64,000 nucleotides of DNA, taken from assembly GCF_000233695.2 (NCBI RefSeq), contig NZ_CM001488.1:1587703-1651702 (forward strand), given 5' to 3'. Numbering within the stretch: the first letter of the stretch is position 1; the number at the start of each line of letters is the position of its first letter. The stretch is from Desulfobacter postgatei 2ac9 (lineage in GTDB: Bacteria; Desulfobacterota; Desulfobacteria; Desulfobacterales; Desulfobacteraceae). A program made the translations under genes and the position numbers. Below are positions 54,108 to 62,680 of this stretch, one piece after another. A model generated the notes under the pieces. It had not been told where the DNA came from. It did not search any database and was given only the letters and a program-made list of their open reading frames with translations.

Positions 54108-54179
54108 ACCTTCCCCAATTTATTTTTTTCTATTTGTATTTTTCTATCGTCAAGCCCCCTGCTGGAAAAAATTCATTGG

Positions 54180-54209
54180 TATGTACATGCTGTTTTTACG
54201 ACTTGTCAA
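54180..54209 (-). promoter_or_regulatory. Sigma-70-type promoter of the Hyf-like operon
   Basis: On the minus strand TTGACA (54209-54204) and TACATA (54185-54180) are separated by 18 bases, about 70 bases ahead of the first gene. It lies directly downstream of two operator-like repeats. Confidence 0.5.
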
Positions 54210-54221
54210 GGAAATTGTAAC

Positions 54222-54262
54222 GGAATGTAATAATTTCACAGCCTGAAATGTAATTATTTCCA
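54222..54262. promoter_or_regulatory. Two tandem operator-like repeats upstream of Hyf-like operon
   Basis: GGAATGTAATAATTTCA (54222-54238) and GAAATGTAATTATTTCCA (54245-54262) are direct repeats 23 bases apart, each roughly palindromic (GAAAT…ATTTC). The nearer one ends 12 bases before the -35 box, an activator-like position. The binding protein is not in the window. Apart from this pair, the promoter and the hairpin at 54333, the 320-base gap before 54428 holds nothing recognisable. Confidence 0.5.
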
Positions 54263-54332
54263 CTTTTTAAATAGATCATGCTGAGAATTGAATGGCATAT
54301 TTGTAAAGACGGTTATTCCGGTATCTATTTTG

Positions 54333-54368
54333 GGCAAAGCGTGCAGATCTCATTATGCACGCTTTGCC
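54333..54368. terminator. Perfect 13-bp inverted repeat between operons
   Basis: GGCAAAGCGTGCA and TGCACGCTTTGCC flank a 10-base loop. There is no T run on either strand, so it is a weak candidate for an intrinsic terminator of the minus-strand gene ending at 54428; it could instead be a protein-binding site or an mRNA 3'-end stabiliser. Confidence 0.45.
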
Positions 54369-54427
54369 TCGTCTTGAATACAATTGAAAATTCGGCGCAA
54401 TGTGTACAGGTTATTTCGACTCGATAC

Positions 54428-55840
54428 CTAAGGCTTGATTCTTATGGATGGATACAAACCCTTTCGTTCCCCTGTCCGGTAAGGCTGGATAATATTATAG
54501 GAGATGTTCTGGTCATCCTGGGCGTGCCCTCTGTTTTCTCCGTCCTTAAATAATGCCCCATTATCCTTAAGGATCTTCTTTAAGCGATCCTTGAAAGATC
54601 CGATAAACACAGCACCTTTTCCTGAAAAGGTCATCGTCCCTACAGTCAAGCTTTCCCTGATTTCGGCCAACGCATCCAGCGAAATGGTATGGGTGGCAAG
54701 GTCCTCCGGGGATTGGATATATCCCCATACCAAATGTTCGTTAGGAATCTCTATGGGCATACTTGGGTTGATGATGGTGTGGGGCATAATAATACAGCCT
54801 TCACCAATTTTAATCCGTTCGTCGGATCTACCGTTTAAAAAGGAGTTGAATCCCACAAAACATTCCTGGCCGACATCGGCATGGATGATTTTGCCGCCAT
54901 GGGTTGTAATGCAATTGCCTTGCAGGACGGAGTCAATAATATAGGAATTTTCCTGGGCATTGGACCCGTCCCCCATGGTTGCATCCTGGAGAAAGGCTCT
55001 TTGGGCTACCAGGACGTTTTCGCCAATACGGGTTTTTCCCTTGATCACAGCGTATCGATTGACTGCAGAACTACCCGGGACTTCAAAGGGTTCTAAGTGC
55101 ATGACCTCGAATAACCGCTCAAATTCCTGATCCCGGGCCCTGACAAAATCGTAAATTACCCCCCGGGGCTGGTGGGTATCATTCACCCCTACAAAATTTT
55201 CAAGGATGGTGTTCTTAAACCTGTATTTAAACTCAAAATGGGGGTTTTTGATCCAGATGGTGCCGGGATCAATTTTGCGGTGAAAAAGTTCTCCAACCTG
55301 AACATAGGAAAACTCTCCCACGATACACGAATGCAGGTTCATTAAATCGACGGTGGCAAAGGGCCCTAGAAAACAGCCTTCCAGGGTGGATCCGTGGATG
55401 TTGGCGTAGTGGGCGGAAATGGTGTTTCGGATACTAAACAATTCGGGACTTTCAGGGTTGTGGGAATTGCTGTGGACCAGGGTTTTATAAAGCAGGCTGT
55501 CCAGAATGGAGATCATTTCATCCTCAACCAGGGGGATGTCCTTGGCCGATTTTATGCAATCGCCTTCTCTTTTGAGTTCATCTCCCCGGACATCGCTCTT
55601 ATAAATAGCGGACCGTCCCACATAACATTTTCCTAAAAAATAACTGCCTGCGATATTGGAATTTTTAAAATTAAAATAAAGGGGATGGCGGGAGGTAATG
55701 CCGTAAAATGCATAGAATTCGAGCATCTTTTCATGATCAAGCGCATGGTTGACAAAAGTTGCCGTGTCAAACTCAAACTCCATTAAATTAGCATTTACAC
55801 GGCTGATAATCCGGTCGCTGAGTTGCTGTAACGGGTTCAT
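54428..55840 (-). CDS. Left-handed beta-helix (hexapeptide) protein, acyl- or nucleotidyltransferase-like
   Basis: A 470-residue protein. Two stretches show hexapeptide-type repeats of a left-handed beta-helix: about 120-200 (TISAHYANIHGSTLEGCFLG, CIVGEFSYVQVG) and about 265-365 (YAVIKGKTRIGENVLVAQRA, CIIMPHTIINPSMPIEIPNE). Histidines in the loops (ITTHGGKIIHADVG) are of the kind used by such transferases. The substrate is unknown. It lies alone, divergent from the molybdopterin oxidoreductase at 56099 and behind the Hyf-like operon on the same strand. No signal peptide. Confidence 0.65.
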   Translation of the reverse strand: MNPLQQLSDRIISRVNANLMEFEFDTATFVNHALDHEKMLEFYAFYGITSRHPLYFNFKNSNIAGSYFLGKCYVGRSAIYKSDVRGDELKREGDCIKSAKDIPLVEDEMISILDSLLYKTLVHSNSHNPESPELFSIRNTISAHYANIHGSTLEGCFLGPFATVDLMNLHSCIVGEFSYVQVGELFHRKIDPGTIWIKNPHFEFKYRFKNTILENFVGVNDTHQPRGVIYDFVRARDQEFERLFEVMHLEPFEVPGSSAVNRYAVIKGKTRIGENVLVAQRAFLQDATMGDGSNAQENSYIIDSVLQGNCITTHGGKIIHADVGQECFVGFNSFLNGRSDERIKIGEGCIIMPHTIINPSMPIEIPNEHLVWGYIQSPEDLATHTISLDALAEIRESLTVGTMTFSGKGAVFIGSFKDRLKKILKDNGALFKDGENRGHAQDDQNISYNIIQPYRTGERKGLYPSIRIKP

Positions 55841-56078
55841 ATTGTATCCTGTCTTTTAAAATTGTTAATTTCAGGATTTTTCTAATCATTAGAGAAAATC
55901 CGGGGCTCGATGTTAAGGAGCGTGTCTGTAATTCAATTTACAATCCTTGATGTTAAAACGGTTTAAAACTCAAAAATTTATATCACAGAAACCATCAGGT
56001 GACAATATTTTAGACGGCTATTAACAACTTGCCCTGCATTCAATATTGTTTTACAACCCATCTCAAGGGGAGAAAAAC

Positions 56079-56102
56079 ATGAGAGCAAAGGCACGGATAT
56101 GA
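56079..56102 (+). other. Seven-codon upstream reading frame overlapping the oxidoreductase start
   Basis: ATG at 56079 with AAGGGGAG 7 bases upstream reads MRAKARI and stops with a TGA that overlaps the ATG of the oxidoreductase gene (ATATGA). The main start has only a weak AAAGG site, so its translation could depend on ribosomes finishing this mini-frame. It may also be chance. Confidence 0.35.
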
Positions 56103-58045
56103 GCGATATCAAAAAAATCATTACCACCTGCACCAGGGACTGCCCTAACACTTGCGGACTTGAAGCCACGGTTGAAAACGGCCGTCTGGTGCGTCTGACC
56201 GGATCGAAAAATCATCCGCTGACCCGGGGGATGGCCTGTCACAAGGCGTTAAAATACATTGACCGGGTTTACAGCAAGGAGCGCATCACAAAACCCATGA
56301 TGCGTGGCGCATCAGGCCGGCGCGAGGTCTTATGGGATGAGGCCCTGGATCTCATTGCCGAAAAAATGAAAACGATCCGTGATGAGGATGGACCCCAAGC
56401 CATTCTCTACTATCAGGGCTATGGGGAAAGAACCGCTCTCAAACTGCTCAACAAGTGTTTTTTTAACATGTTCGGGGGGGTCACTACCCTGCACGGGTCA
56501 CTGTGCGGAGGTACCGGTCAGGCATCCCAGAATATGGACTTGGGAAACCGCATCTCCCATGACCCTTTGGACCATTACAACTCCAGGGCCATGATCCTCT
56601 GGGGCAGGAACCCTGCAACCACACAGATCGGACTGGTTCCCATTATCAAAGAGATAAAGAAAAAAGGCGGCCGGATCATCACCATTGATCCCTTCCGTAA
56701 CCGGAGCGCCGCCCTTTCCGACCGCCATATCGCGCCAGCTCCGAATATGGATGCATATCTGGCCATGGCTGCCGCAAAAATTTTGATCGACCGGGGTGCT
56801 CATGATATTGATTTTCTTTCCCATCACAGTGCAGGTTACACTGCATACAAAGCCATTCTTGATCGCTACAGGGTAGATAAATTATGTTACCTTGCCGGTG
56901 TTTCCGGAGAAGATGCCCAGTACATCGCAGACACGCTGATCAACTTCAAACCCACGTCGATCCTTCTGGGCTGGGGGCTTCACCGTCACAAAGAGGCCCA
57001 TTTCACCATCCGCGCCATTGATGCGTTAGGGGCTGTTTCAGGCAATATCGGTGTGGAAGGCGGAGGGGTCAGCCAGGGGTTCGAAGAATACGGTCCCTAT
57101 GATCCGAAGTGCTGGGGAGACCAGCTCAATCCCGGACGTCGAACGATTTTGATGCCCTATGTGGGGGAAGAACTTTTAAACGCCCAAAACCCTCCGATTC
57201 GAATGGTTTACGTAACGGCGGCCAACCCGGTCTGCATGGCCCCTAATTCCGCGCTTGTGGCAGAAGCATTGAAGCGCATGGAGTTCGTGGTTTACAGCGG
57301 TCACTTTTTGGATGATACCGCAGAACTGGCCGATGTGTTCCTGCCGGCCACCACCTTTCTTGAAGAATATGATGTGATGGCAAGTTATGGCCATAACTAT
57401 GTGGGTCCGGTCAACCCGGCCATTGAGCCCGTGGGCGACTGCAGAAGCGAATTTCAGATGTTCACGGAACTTGCCAAACGGTTTTCCTTTAAAGATCAGT
57501 ACTGCAAAAGCGCCGATGCCTGGCTCGCCGAGATATGCGCGCCGATCAAAGCCTGGGGAGGCGATCTGGATGAACTGAGGCACACCCCCTTTCGAGTCCC
57601 GGAACCCATGGCGCCTTACCTTGACAAAGTCTTTGCCACCCCTTCGGGGAAATTCGAATTCATGACCCAATTCGATGGGGATCTCCTCAAAAAGGATGAT
57701 GAAACATATCCATACACCCTGTTGAGTGTCGCACCCTTCGATTATATCTGCTCCGAACGAACCCTTGCAGACCATCCGCCATTGCCGGAGGTACGCCTGC
57801 ACCCTGCTGAAGCTGAAAAATTAGGCCTTGCAGACGGCCGACCCGTAATAGTTAAAAGCCCCATAGGACGTGTGAAGGCCCTGCTTCGCATTGATGCATC
57901 CACAAGACGGGACTGTCTGGTCACCGAACGCGGCGGGTGGATCAAAGCCGGCCATGGGTTGAACAGGCTTACAGCTGAAATGGTCAGCACGGTGGGTAAC
58001 GGGACGCCCTATTACGATACCCGGGTCACGCTCTGTCGTGTTTGA
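56099..58045 (+). CDS. Molybdopterin oxidoreductase (DMSO reductase / formate dehydrogenase superfamily)
   Basis: A 648-residue protein. The N-terminal [4Fe-4S] motif uses C11, C15, C19 and C47 (TCTRDCPNTCG, GMACHKA). The molybdopterin-guanine-dinucleotide regions follow (AMILWGRNPATTQIG, ITIDPFRNRSA, ADVFLPATTFLEEYD), and a C-terminal cofactor-binding barrel begins near 535 (PYTLLSVAPFDYICSERT). A cysteine at 136 (HGSLCGGTGQ) is near where the metal ligand lies in this family. No Tat signal, so cytoplasmic. The substrate cannot be read from sequence; formate, polysulfide or another oxyanion are possible. Its closeness to a Hyf-like/Ehr complex suggests it may feed that complex with electrons. 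Confidence 0.85.
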   Translation: MSDIKKIITTCTRDCPNTCGLEATVENGRLVRLTGSKNHPLTRGMACHKALKYIDRVYSKERITKPMMRGASGRREVLWDEALDLIAEKMKTIRDEDGPQAILYYQGYGERTALKLLNKCFFNMFGGVTTLHGSLCGGTGQASQNMDLGNRISHDPLDHYNSRAMILWGRNPATTQIGLVPIIKEIKKKGGRIITIDPFRNRSAALSDRHIAPAPNMDAYLAMAAAKILIDRGAHDIDFLSHHSAGYTAYKAILDRYRVDKLCYLAGVSGEDAQYIADTLINFKPTSILLGWGLHRHKEAHFTIRAIDALGAVSGNIGVEGGGVSQGFEEYGPYDPKCWGDQLNPGRRTILMPYVGEELLNAQNPPIRMVYVTAANPVCMAPNSALVAEALKRMEFVVYSGHFLDDTAELADVFLPATTFLEEYDVMASYGHNYVGPVNPAIEPVGDCRSEFQMFTELAKRFSFKDQYCKSADAWLAEICAPIKAWGGDLDELRHTPFRVPEPMAPYLDKVFATPSGKFEFMTQFDGDLLKKDDETYPYTLLSVAPFDYICSERTLADHPPLPEVRLHPAEAEKLGLADGRPVIVKSPIGRVKALLRIDASTRRDCLVTERGGWIKAGHGLNRLTAEMVSTVGNGTPYYDTRVTLCRV

Positions 58046-58090
58046 ACGAAAAGTCACCCATCTGCGCCTTGCATCTGGGCAACTTTTCGT
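58046..58090. terminator. Inverted repeat between convergent genes
   Basis: ACGAAAAGT…CCCA (58046-58060) pairs with TGGG…ACTTTTCGT (58076-58090) around a 15-base loop. It lies between the stops of the oxidoreductase and the TrkH gene and may end transcription from both sides; the T run is inside the stem, so it is atypical. Confidence 0.4.
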
Positions 58091-58124
58091 CCAACCACGG
58101 GTTCCCGCTAAGTCGTGTTTCCAA

Positions 58125-59576
58125 CTATTGTTTCCAGAATTCAGGGACCAGAAGTATGATTACGGTATAAATTTCCAGTCGTCCTGCCAGCATACACCAG
58201 GAGAGAAGCCATTTGCCGGCCTGGGGCAGGTGTGCAAAGTTTTCCACCGGTCCCACAGTGCCGAAACCCGGTCCGATGTTGCCGATGCACGAGGCCACGG
58301 CCCCTAAAGAGGTCAATAGATCCACACCCAGTGCGGATAGAAGCGTTGTGGCCATGACAAAAATCAGAATGTATAAGGCGATAAATCCCAGGATGGAGCG
58401 CAGCAGCTCTTCGGGAATCAGGGCATTGTTCAGTTTGATATGGCTGACACTTCGGGGATGGATCAGCTTGAACAGTTCCCGGTAGCAGTATTTAATGCAG
58501 ACCATAATCCTGGCGCACTTCATGCCGCCGCCCGTGGAGCCGGCACTGGCACCGATGAACATACCAAAGAATAAAAGAACCTGGGACAACCCCGGGAATA
58601 ATTCATAATCAGCCGTGGCATAGCCTGTGGTGGTTACAATGGAAACAACCTGGAATATGGCGAACCTGAAGGCTTTGGAAAAGTTGTCATACACTGGCCC
58701 CCAGGTATTCAGTGTAATTATCAGGGTGCCCACAAGTACCGTGTACAAAAAAAAACGGCATTCAGCATCTTTCCAGAACGCAAGCCCATTGCCCCTCAAA
58801 ATCTGGTAATGCAGAGAAAAGTTGATCCCTGCAAGCAACATAAATATGGTAATTGTATAGTCAAAATAGGCGGAATCATAGTGGGCAATGGAGAGATTTT
58901 TAGGTGAAAATCCGCCGGTAGGCAGCGTGGTCAGGGCGTGGCATACCGATTCGAACAGATTCATTCCTCCGAAATAAAGGAAAAGGATGAGCAACAGCGT
59001 CATGCCTGCATAGACAATCCAGAGAATTTTGGCGGAATCAGACAAGCGGGGGGTAAGTTTGTCAGGTACCGGACTTGGCACCTCGGCTTTATACAGCTGG
59101 ATGCCGCCTACCCCGAGAAACGGCAGAATGGCCAGGGAGAGGACAATAATGCCCATGCCACCCAGCCATTGAATCAGGCTTCGCCAAAGCAAAAGACTGG
59201 GGGCTGCCCCTTCAATGTTCGTCATCACCGATGAGCCCGTGGTGGTGAATCCGGAGACGGATTCAAAAAAGGCATCTGTATACGTAGAAAAATCCGGGGC
59301 CAGAAAAAAGGGCAGGGCACCGAAAAGACCAATGCCTAGCCATCCTAATGCCACAACGGCGATGCCTTCCCTCTGGTTGATATAATCATGATTCCCGGCT
59401 TTTTTGGAAATAACGACCATAATCGCGCCCATAATTGTGGTTACGGCCATGGCCGTTAGGTGTCCTTGATGAGCCCCGTCTTTGAAAAACAGGCTGCAGC
59501 CCAAAGGCAGGGTCATGCAAAGTCCCAGTACAAAAAGAAGGACGCCGATGATCCGTATGATAAAAGGCCAGCGCAT
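58125..59576 (-). CDS. trkH: Potassium uptake protein TrkH
   Basis: A 483-residue polytopic potassium channel subunit of the TrkH/KtrB group, with four P-loop repeats whose selectivity glycines appear in SVSGFTTTGSSV, HALTTLPTGGFSP, SIVTTTGYAT and CIGNIGPGFGT. It forms the K+ path in the inner membrane and is gated by TrkA rings. Its ATG overlaps the trkA stop by one base (TGATG), so both are made from one message. Confidence 0.95.
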   Translation of the reverse strand: MRWPFIIRIIGVLLFVLGLCMTLPLGCSLFFKDGAHQGHLTAMAVTTIMGAIMVVISKKAGNHDYINQREGIAVVALGWLGIGLFGALPFFLAPDFSTYTDAFFESVSGFTTTGSSVMTNIEGAAPSLLLWRSLIQWLGGMGIIVLSLAILPFLGVGGIQLYKAEVPSPVPDKLTPRLSDSAKILWIVYAGMTLLLILFLYFGGMNLFESVCHALTTLPTGGFSPKNLSIAHYDSAYFDYTITIFMLLAGINFSLHYQILRGNGLAFWKDAECRFFLYTVLVGTLIITLNTWGPVYDNFSKAFRFAIFQVVSIVTTTGYATADYELFPGLSQVLLFFGMFIGASAGSTGGGMKCARIMVCIKYCYRELFKLIHPRSVSHIKLNNALIPEELLRSILGFIALYILIFVMATTLLSALGVDLLTSLGAVASCIGNIGPGFGTVGPVENFAHLPQAGKWLLSWCMLAGRLEIYTVIILLVPEFWKQ

Positions 59577-60940
59577 CAGAAAAAACCAAGCTTTACAGTG
59601 AGCATTTTTTCAAGTTTTTTCACCGCTGCCAGGATCGCAAATAAAATAATGCGGTCCCCTGCCTCTACCCGGCTCTCTCCTGTGGGGATAATGATTTCAT
59701 CCTGGCGGATGATACAGACCAGCAGTGTCCCTTTGGGAAAGGAGATATCTTTGATAGGCCCTTTGGTGATGGTTGAGGATGCCAGGGCAACCGCTTCAAT
59801 AAATTCACCTTGTTCACCATAAATGGAAATGTCCGAAATCACATTGCCCTGGCGTATATCCTGCAAAATTGAGGAAACCGCCGATATCCTGGGACTGACC
59901 ACTTTTTCAATGCCGATGGTCGACAATAAAGGATAATAGCTTGCTTTACTGATGCGGGTGATGGTGTTGTCCACACCCATATTTTTTGCCAGAAGGGATA
60001 CAAGGATATTGGTTTCATCGTCATTGGTTACCGTGACCACCGCATCCATTTGGCTGATGTTTTCTTCCATGAACAGCTTCTGGTCTCCGCCGTCACCGTG
60101 GAGTACCACGGTTTTCGCCATTTTCATGGAAAGATCGTTGCACCGGTCTATACTGGACTCAACAATTTTGACTTGAATATTGTCCTGCTCAAGGGACTGG
60201 CTAAGTTTGAAACCGATGCGTCCGCCACCCACGATAAGTACTTTTTTGACTGGTCTGACCGTTACCCCTAAAAGCTCCAGGGTTTTTTCAAGTTTTTCTG
60301 TGTCACATACAAAATAGATCAGGTCCCCTGCCATGGACCTGTCTTTGCCCCTGGGCACAATGACTTTATTGTTCCGGATGATGGCGGCGAGCAAAGGGCG
60401 TTCATGACCAAAAATATGGTGAAAATCGGATAGTTCCATTCCGGCTATGGGGGATGTTTCTGACAGCCGTATACCCACATATTTGACACGACCGTTAACG
60501 AATTCGCCTTTATCCACGGCTCCTGGAATGGTCATCAGTTTTCTGATGGTTTTGACAACCTCGGCTTCGGGGTTGATGATGTTGTCAATGTGCGGGGGTT
60601 CATTTTTAAGGCTGGCATGAAAAGGGATAAAGCCTTCATTGCGCAAACGGACCAGTTTTCTGGTCATGGGCGAAATCTGGTTGGCGATCAGGCAGGATAC
60701 GATATTGATTTCATCACTGTCTGTGACGGCCAGAAGAATATCCGCTTCAACAACTCCGGCCTCCCGCAGGGTATCGGGGTTGCTGCCCGATCCAGTTACG
60801 ACCTTGACATCGAGGTCTTCAGCAATCTTTCTGGTGGCATGTGCGTCCACATCAACCACCACAACATTCTTGCTTTCAAGGGCCAATCGGCTGGCAATGT
60901 TGTAACCCACGGCCCCGGCACCGACTATTATTATTTTCAA
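59576..60940 (-). CDS. trkA: Potassium uptake regulatory protein TrkA
   Basis: A 454-residue protein with two RCK repeats. Each has an NAD-binding Rossmann motif (IIVGAGAVGYNIA near residue 3 and LIVGGGRIGFKLS near 231) and a C-terminal RCK_C half. It gates TrkH in response to nucleotides. The start is a TTG at 60940 with AGGAG 7 bases upstream; no better ATG is in frame near it. Confidence 0.95.
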   Translation of the reverse strand: MKIIIVGAGAVGYNIASRLALESKNVVVVDVDAHATRKIAEDLDVKVVTGSGSNPDTLREAGVVEADILLAVTDSDEINIVSCLIANQISPMTRKLVRLRNEGFIPFHASLKNEPPHIDNIINPEAEVVKTIRKLMTIPGAVDKGEFVNGRVKYVGIRLSETSPIAGMELSDFHHIFGHERPLLAAIIRNNKVIVPRGKDRSMAGDLIYFVCDTEKLEKTLELLGVTVRPVKKVLIVGGGRIGFKLSQSLEQDNIQVKIVESSIDRCNDLSMKMAKTVVLHGDGGDQKLFMEENISQMDAVVTVTNDDETNILVSLLAKNMGVDNTITRISKASYYPLLSTIGIEKVVSPRISAVSSILQDIRQGNVISDISIYGEQGEFIEAVALASSTITKGPIKDISFPKGTLLVCIIRQDEIIIPTGESRVEAGDRIILFAILAAVKKLEKMLTVKLGFF

Positions 60941-61047
60941 ATGAAAACTCCTGGTTGAATATCAAGAATTTAGATTGCCTTGTCATTAGGGGTTTTTTTA
61001 CTATATTTGACAAGGGTTTGTCAATATAGGCCACCCCGGCAGACGGC

Positions 61048-61085
61048 AAAGCCCCGGCTCATCATGGAAGATAAACCGGGGCTTT
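61048..61085. terminator. Rho-independent-type hairpin after DASS transporter gene
   Basis: AAAGCCCCGG (61048-61057) pairs with CCGGGGCTTT (61076-61085), a 10-base GC-rich stem. On the minus strand it lies 33 bases after the transporter stop. The T-rich tract is on the plus-strand side, so termination is likely but direction is uncertain. Confidence 0.65.
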
Positions 61086-61117
61086 GAATTGTTTTTCATA
61101 TTGTTAAAATTGTTTTT

Positions 61118-62587
61118 TTACATCGTAGTGATGGGCATCCCCATGAGTTTCCACAGGAATACGGATAATGCGACAACTATCATCAACCCGATGGATGCCG
61201 GAATGCCGTACATGAAAAATTCACCGGGGGTAAACTGTTTGGAGTCGTAGGCTATGGCGTTGGGGGCTGCGCCCACGAGTAAAAGGAAGGGCATGCCGGC
61301 GGTAACAAGGGATGCAAACAGGATTACTTCAGGTGCCACATGCAGGTAAGGGGCAATAACCAGTGCAACGGGCAGGGATATGGCAATGGCTGCCACGTTC
61401 ATAATGAAGTTGGTCATGATCATGACAAAAAATGCAATGCTTAGAATGAACACAAAGTAATTGGCTTTCTGGAACAAGGTCAACCAGTTGATGGCAAGCC
61501 ATTCTGCAGCCCCTGTTTCCCACAGGCAGAAGCCGATACTCATGGCACCGCCGAACAACAGGATGATATTCCAGGGAATCGCCTCAAGGTCTTGAATGTT
61601 AAGGATGTTGAAGATAAAGAATAAAACCGTTGCCACAAGCATGATCGCGTTTTTGTCAAGGTTGGATATGGCAGGGATGAATTGTTTTATGGACATGATG
61701 GCGATGGCGGTAAAAATGATGGTTGCTGCCAAAATTTCCTGTTTTGTAATGCCACCCATGGCTTTTCCCAGCATTTTGGCCTTTTCTCTGAGGCCCGGGA
61801 TGGTTTTTTTCTCAGGCTTGCATACGATCATGAAAAAGCCCCAGAGAAGAAAGGTCATAGCCCAGCCCACAGGCGCCATATAGTAGGTCAGCTCGAAAAA
61901 GGAGATTTCCGTTCCAACGATATCTTTGAAAAATCCAATGGCCACGGCACCGCGAGCAGCGCCCAGAAGCGTGATAATGGAGCCGGCACCTGCAATAAAC
62001 GCCATGCCGATGAACAGGCCTTTACCGAATTTGGTGGGGCCGGGCTCATCCGTATACATCCCGTAGATGGTCATCAAGAGCGGAAACATGGTGGCTGCCA
62101 CAGCCGTATGGGCCATAATATGGGTCAATGCGGCAGTGACCACAAAACAGCCCAGATATATCATGCTGGTTTTTTCCCCTACAACGGCCAGCATTTTGTA
62201 GGCCAGACGTTTGGTCAGCCCCGTTTTTGTGAACACCATGCCGATGACCAGGGATCCGAAAATAAACAGGACGGACGGGTCCATGAAGTCCTTGAGGGCT
62301 TCCTTGGCGGTACGGACCATAAAGAGTACCTGGAGGGCACCTATAGCCAGACTGGTCACACCAATGGGTAAAACCTCAAATACCCACCAGGTGCCGGCCA
62401 GAAGAAAGATGGCAAGTGCGCCTTTGCCCTGGGCGCTTAGTATAAAATGTTTTCCGGCAGGATCCACGGCGTCGGGCCACGCCGGAGAAAAATTGACAAT
62501 AGCGAACAGAGTCAGGCCGATCAGCATGAACAGTGTTCTTTTCCAGTCCAGTTGCGATTTTTGTGTATCTGCAATTTCAGTGCTCAT
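61118..62587 (-). CDS. DASS family sodium:anion symporter
   Basis: A 489-residue polytopic transporter of the SLC13/DASS family. It has twelve or so hydrophobic segments, an early VFEVLPIGVTSLAIGALQVL segment, and two conserved pore regions ending in NxT-like sequences (LTHIMAHTAVAATMFPLLMT and MTNFIMNVAAIAISLPVALVIAP). Substrates of the family are dicarboxylates, tricarboxylates or sulfate. In a sulfate reducer sulfate or fumarate/succinate are the obvious candidates, not distinguishable here. GAGAGAGGGA precedes the ATG. The gene stands alone with a hairpin after it. Confidence 0.9.
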   Translation of the reverse strand: MSTEIADTQKSQLDWKRTLFMLIGLTLFAIVNFSPAWPDAVDPAGKHFILSAQGKGALAIFLLAGTWWVFEVLPIGVTSLAIGALQVLFMVRTAKEALKDFMDPSVLFIFGSLVIGMVFTKTGLTKRLAYKMLAVVGEKTSMIYLGCFVVTAALTHIMAHTAVAATMFPLLMTIYGMYTDEPGPTKFGKGLFIGMAFIAGAGSIITLLGAARGAVAIGFFKDIVGTEISFFELTYYMAPVGWAMTFLLWGFFMIVCKPEKKTIPGLREKAKMLGKAMGGITKQEILAATIIFTAIAIMSIKQFIPAISNLDKNAIMLVATVLFFIFNILNIQDLEAIPWNIILLFGGAMSIGFCLWETGAAEWLAINWLTLFQKANYFVFILSIAFFVMIMTNFIMNVAAIAISLPVALVIAPYLHVAPEVILFASLVTAGMPFLLLVGAAPNAIAYDSKQFTPGEFFMYGIPASIGLMIVVALSVFLWKLMGMPITTM

Positions 62588-62680
62588 TTGGGTCCCTCTC
62601 TCCTTTAGGTTAATGAATCATTGCTTCATTTAAATTTTGTTTTTATAAGTATTTTTTATAGTTTTCAACGCTTTGTTTTA

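Noticed and set aside
54278-54553. 91-residue plus-strand frame in the gap beside the Hyf-like operon
   Set aside because: Overlaps the end of the hexapeptide-protein gene, contains the hairpin and has no ribosome site; noncoding more likely.
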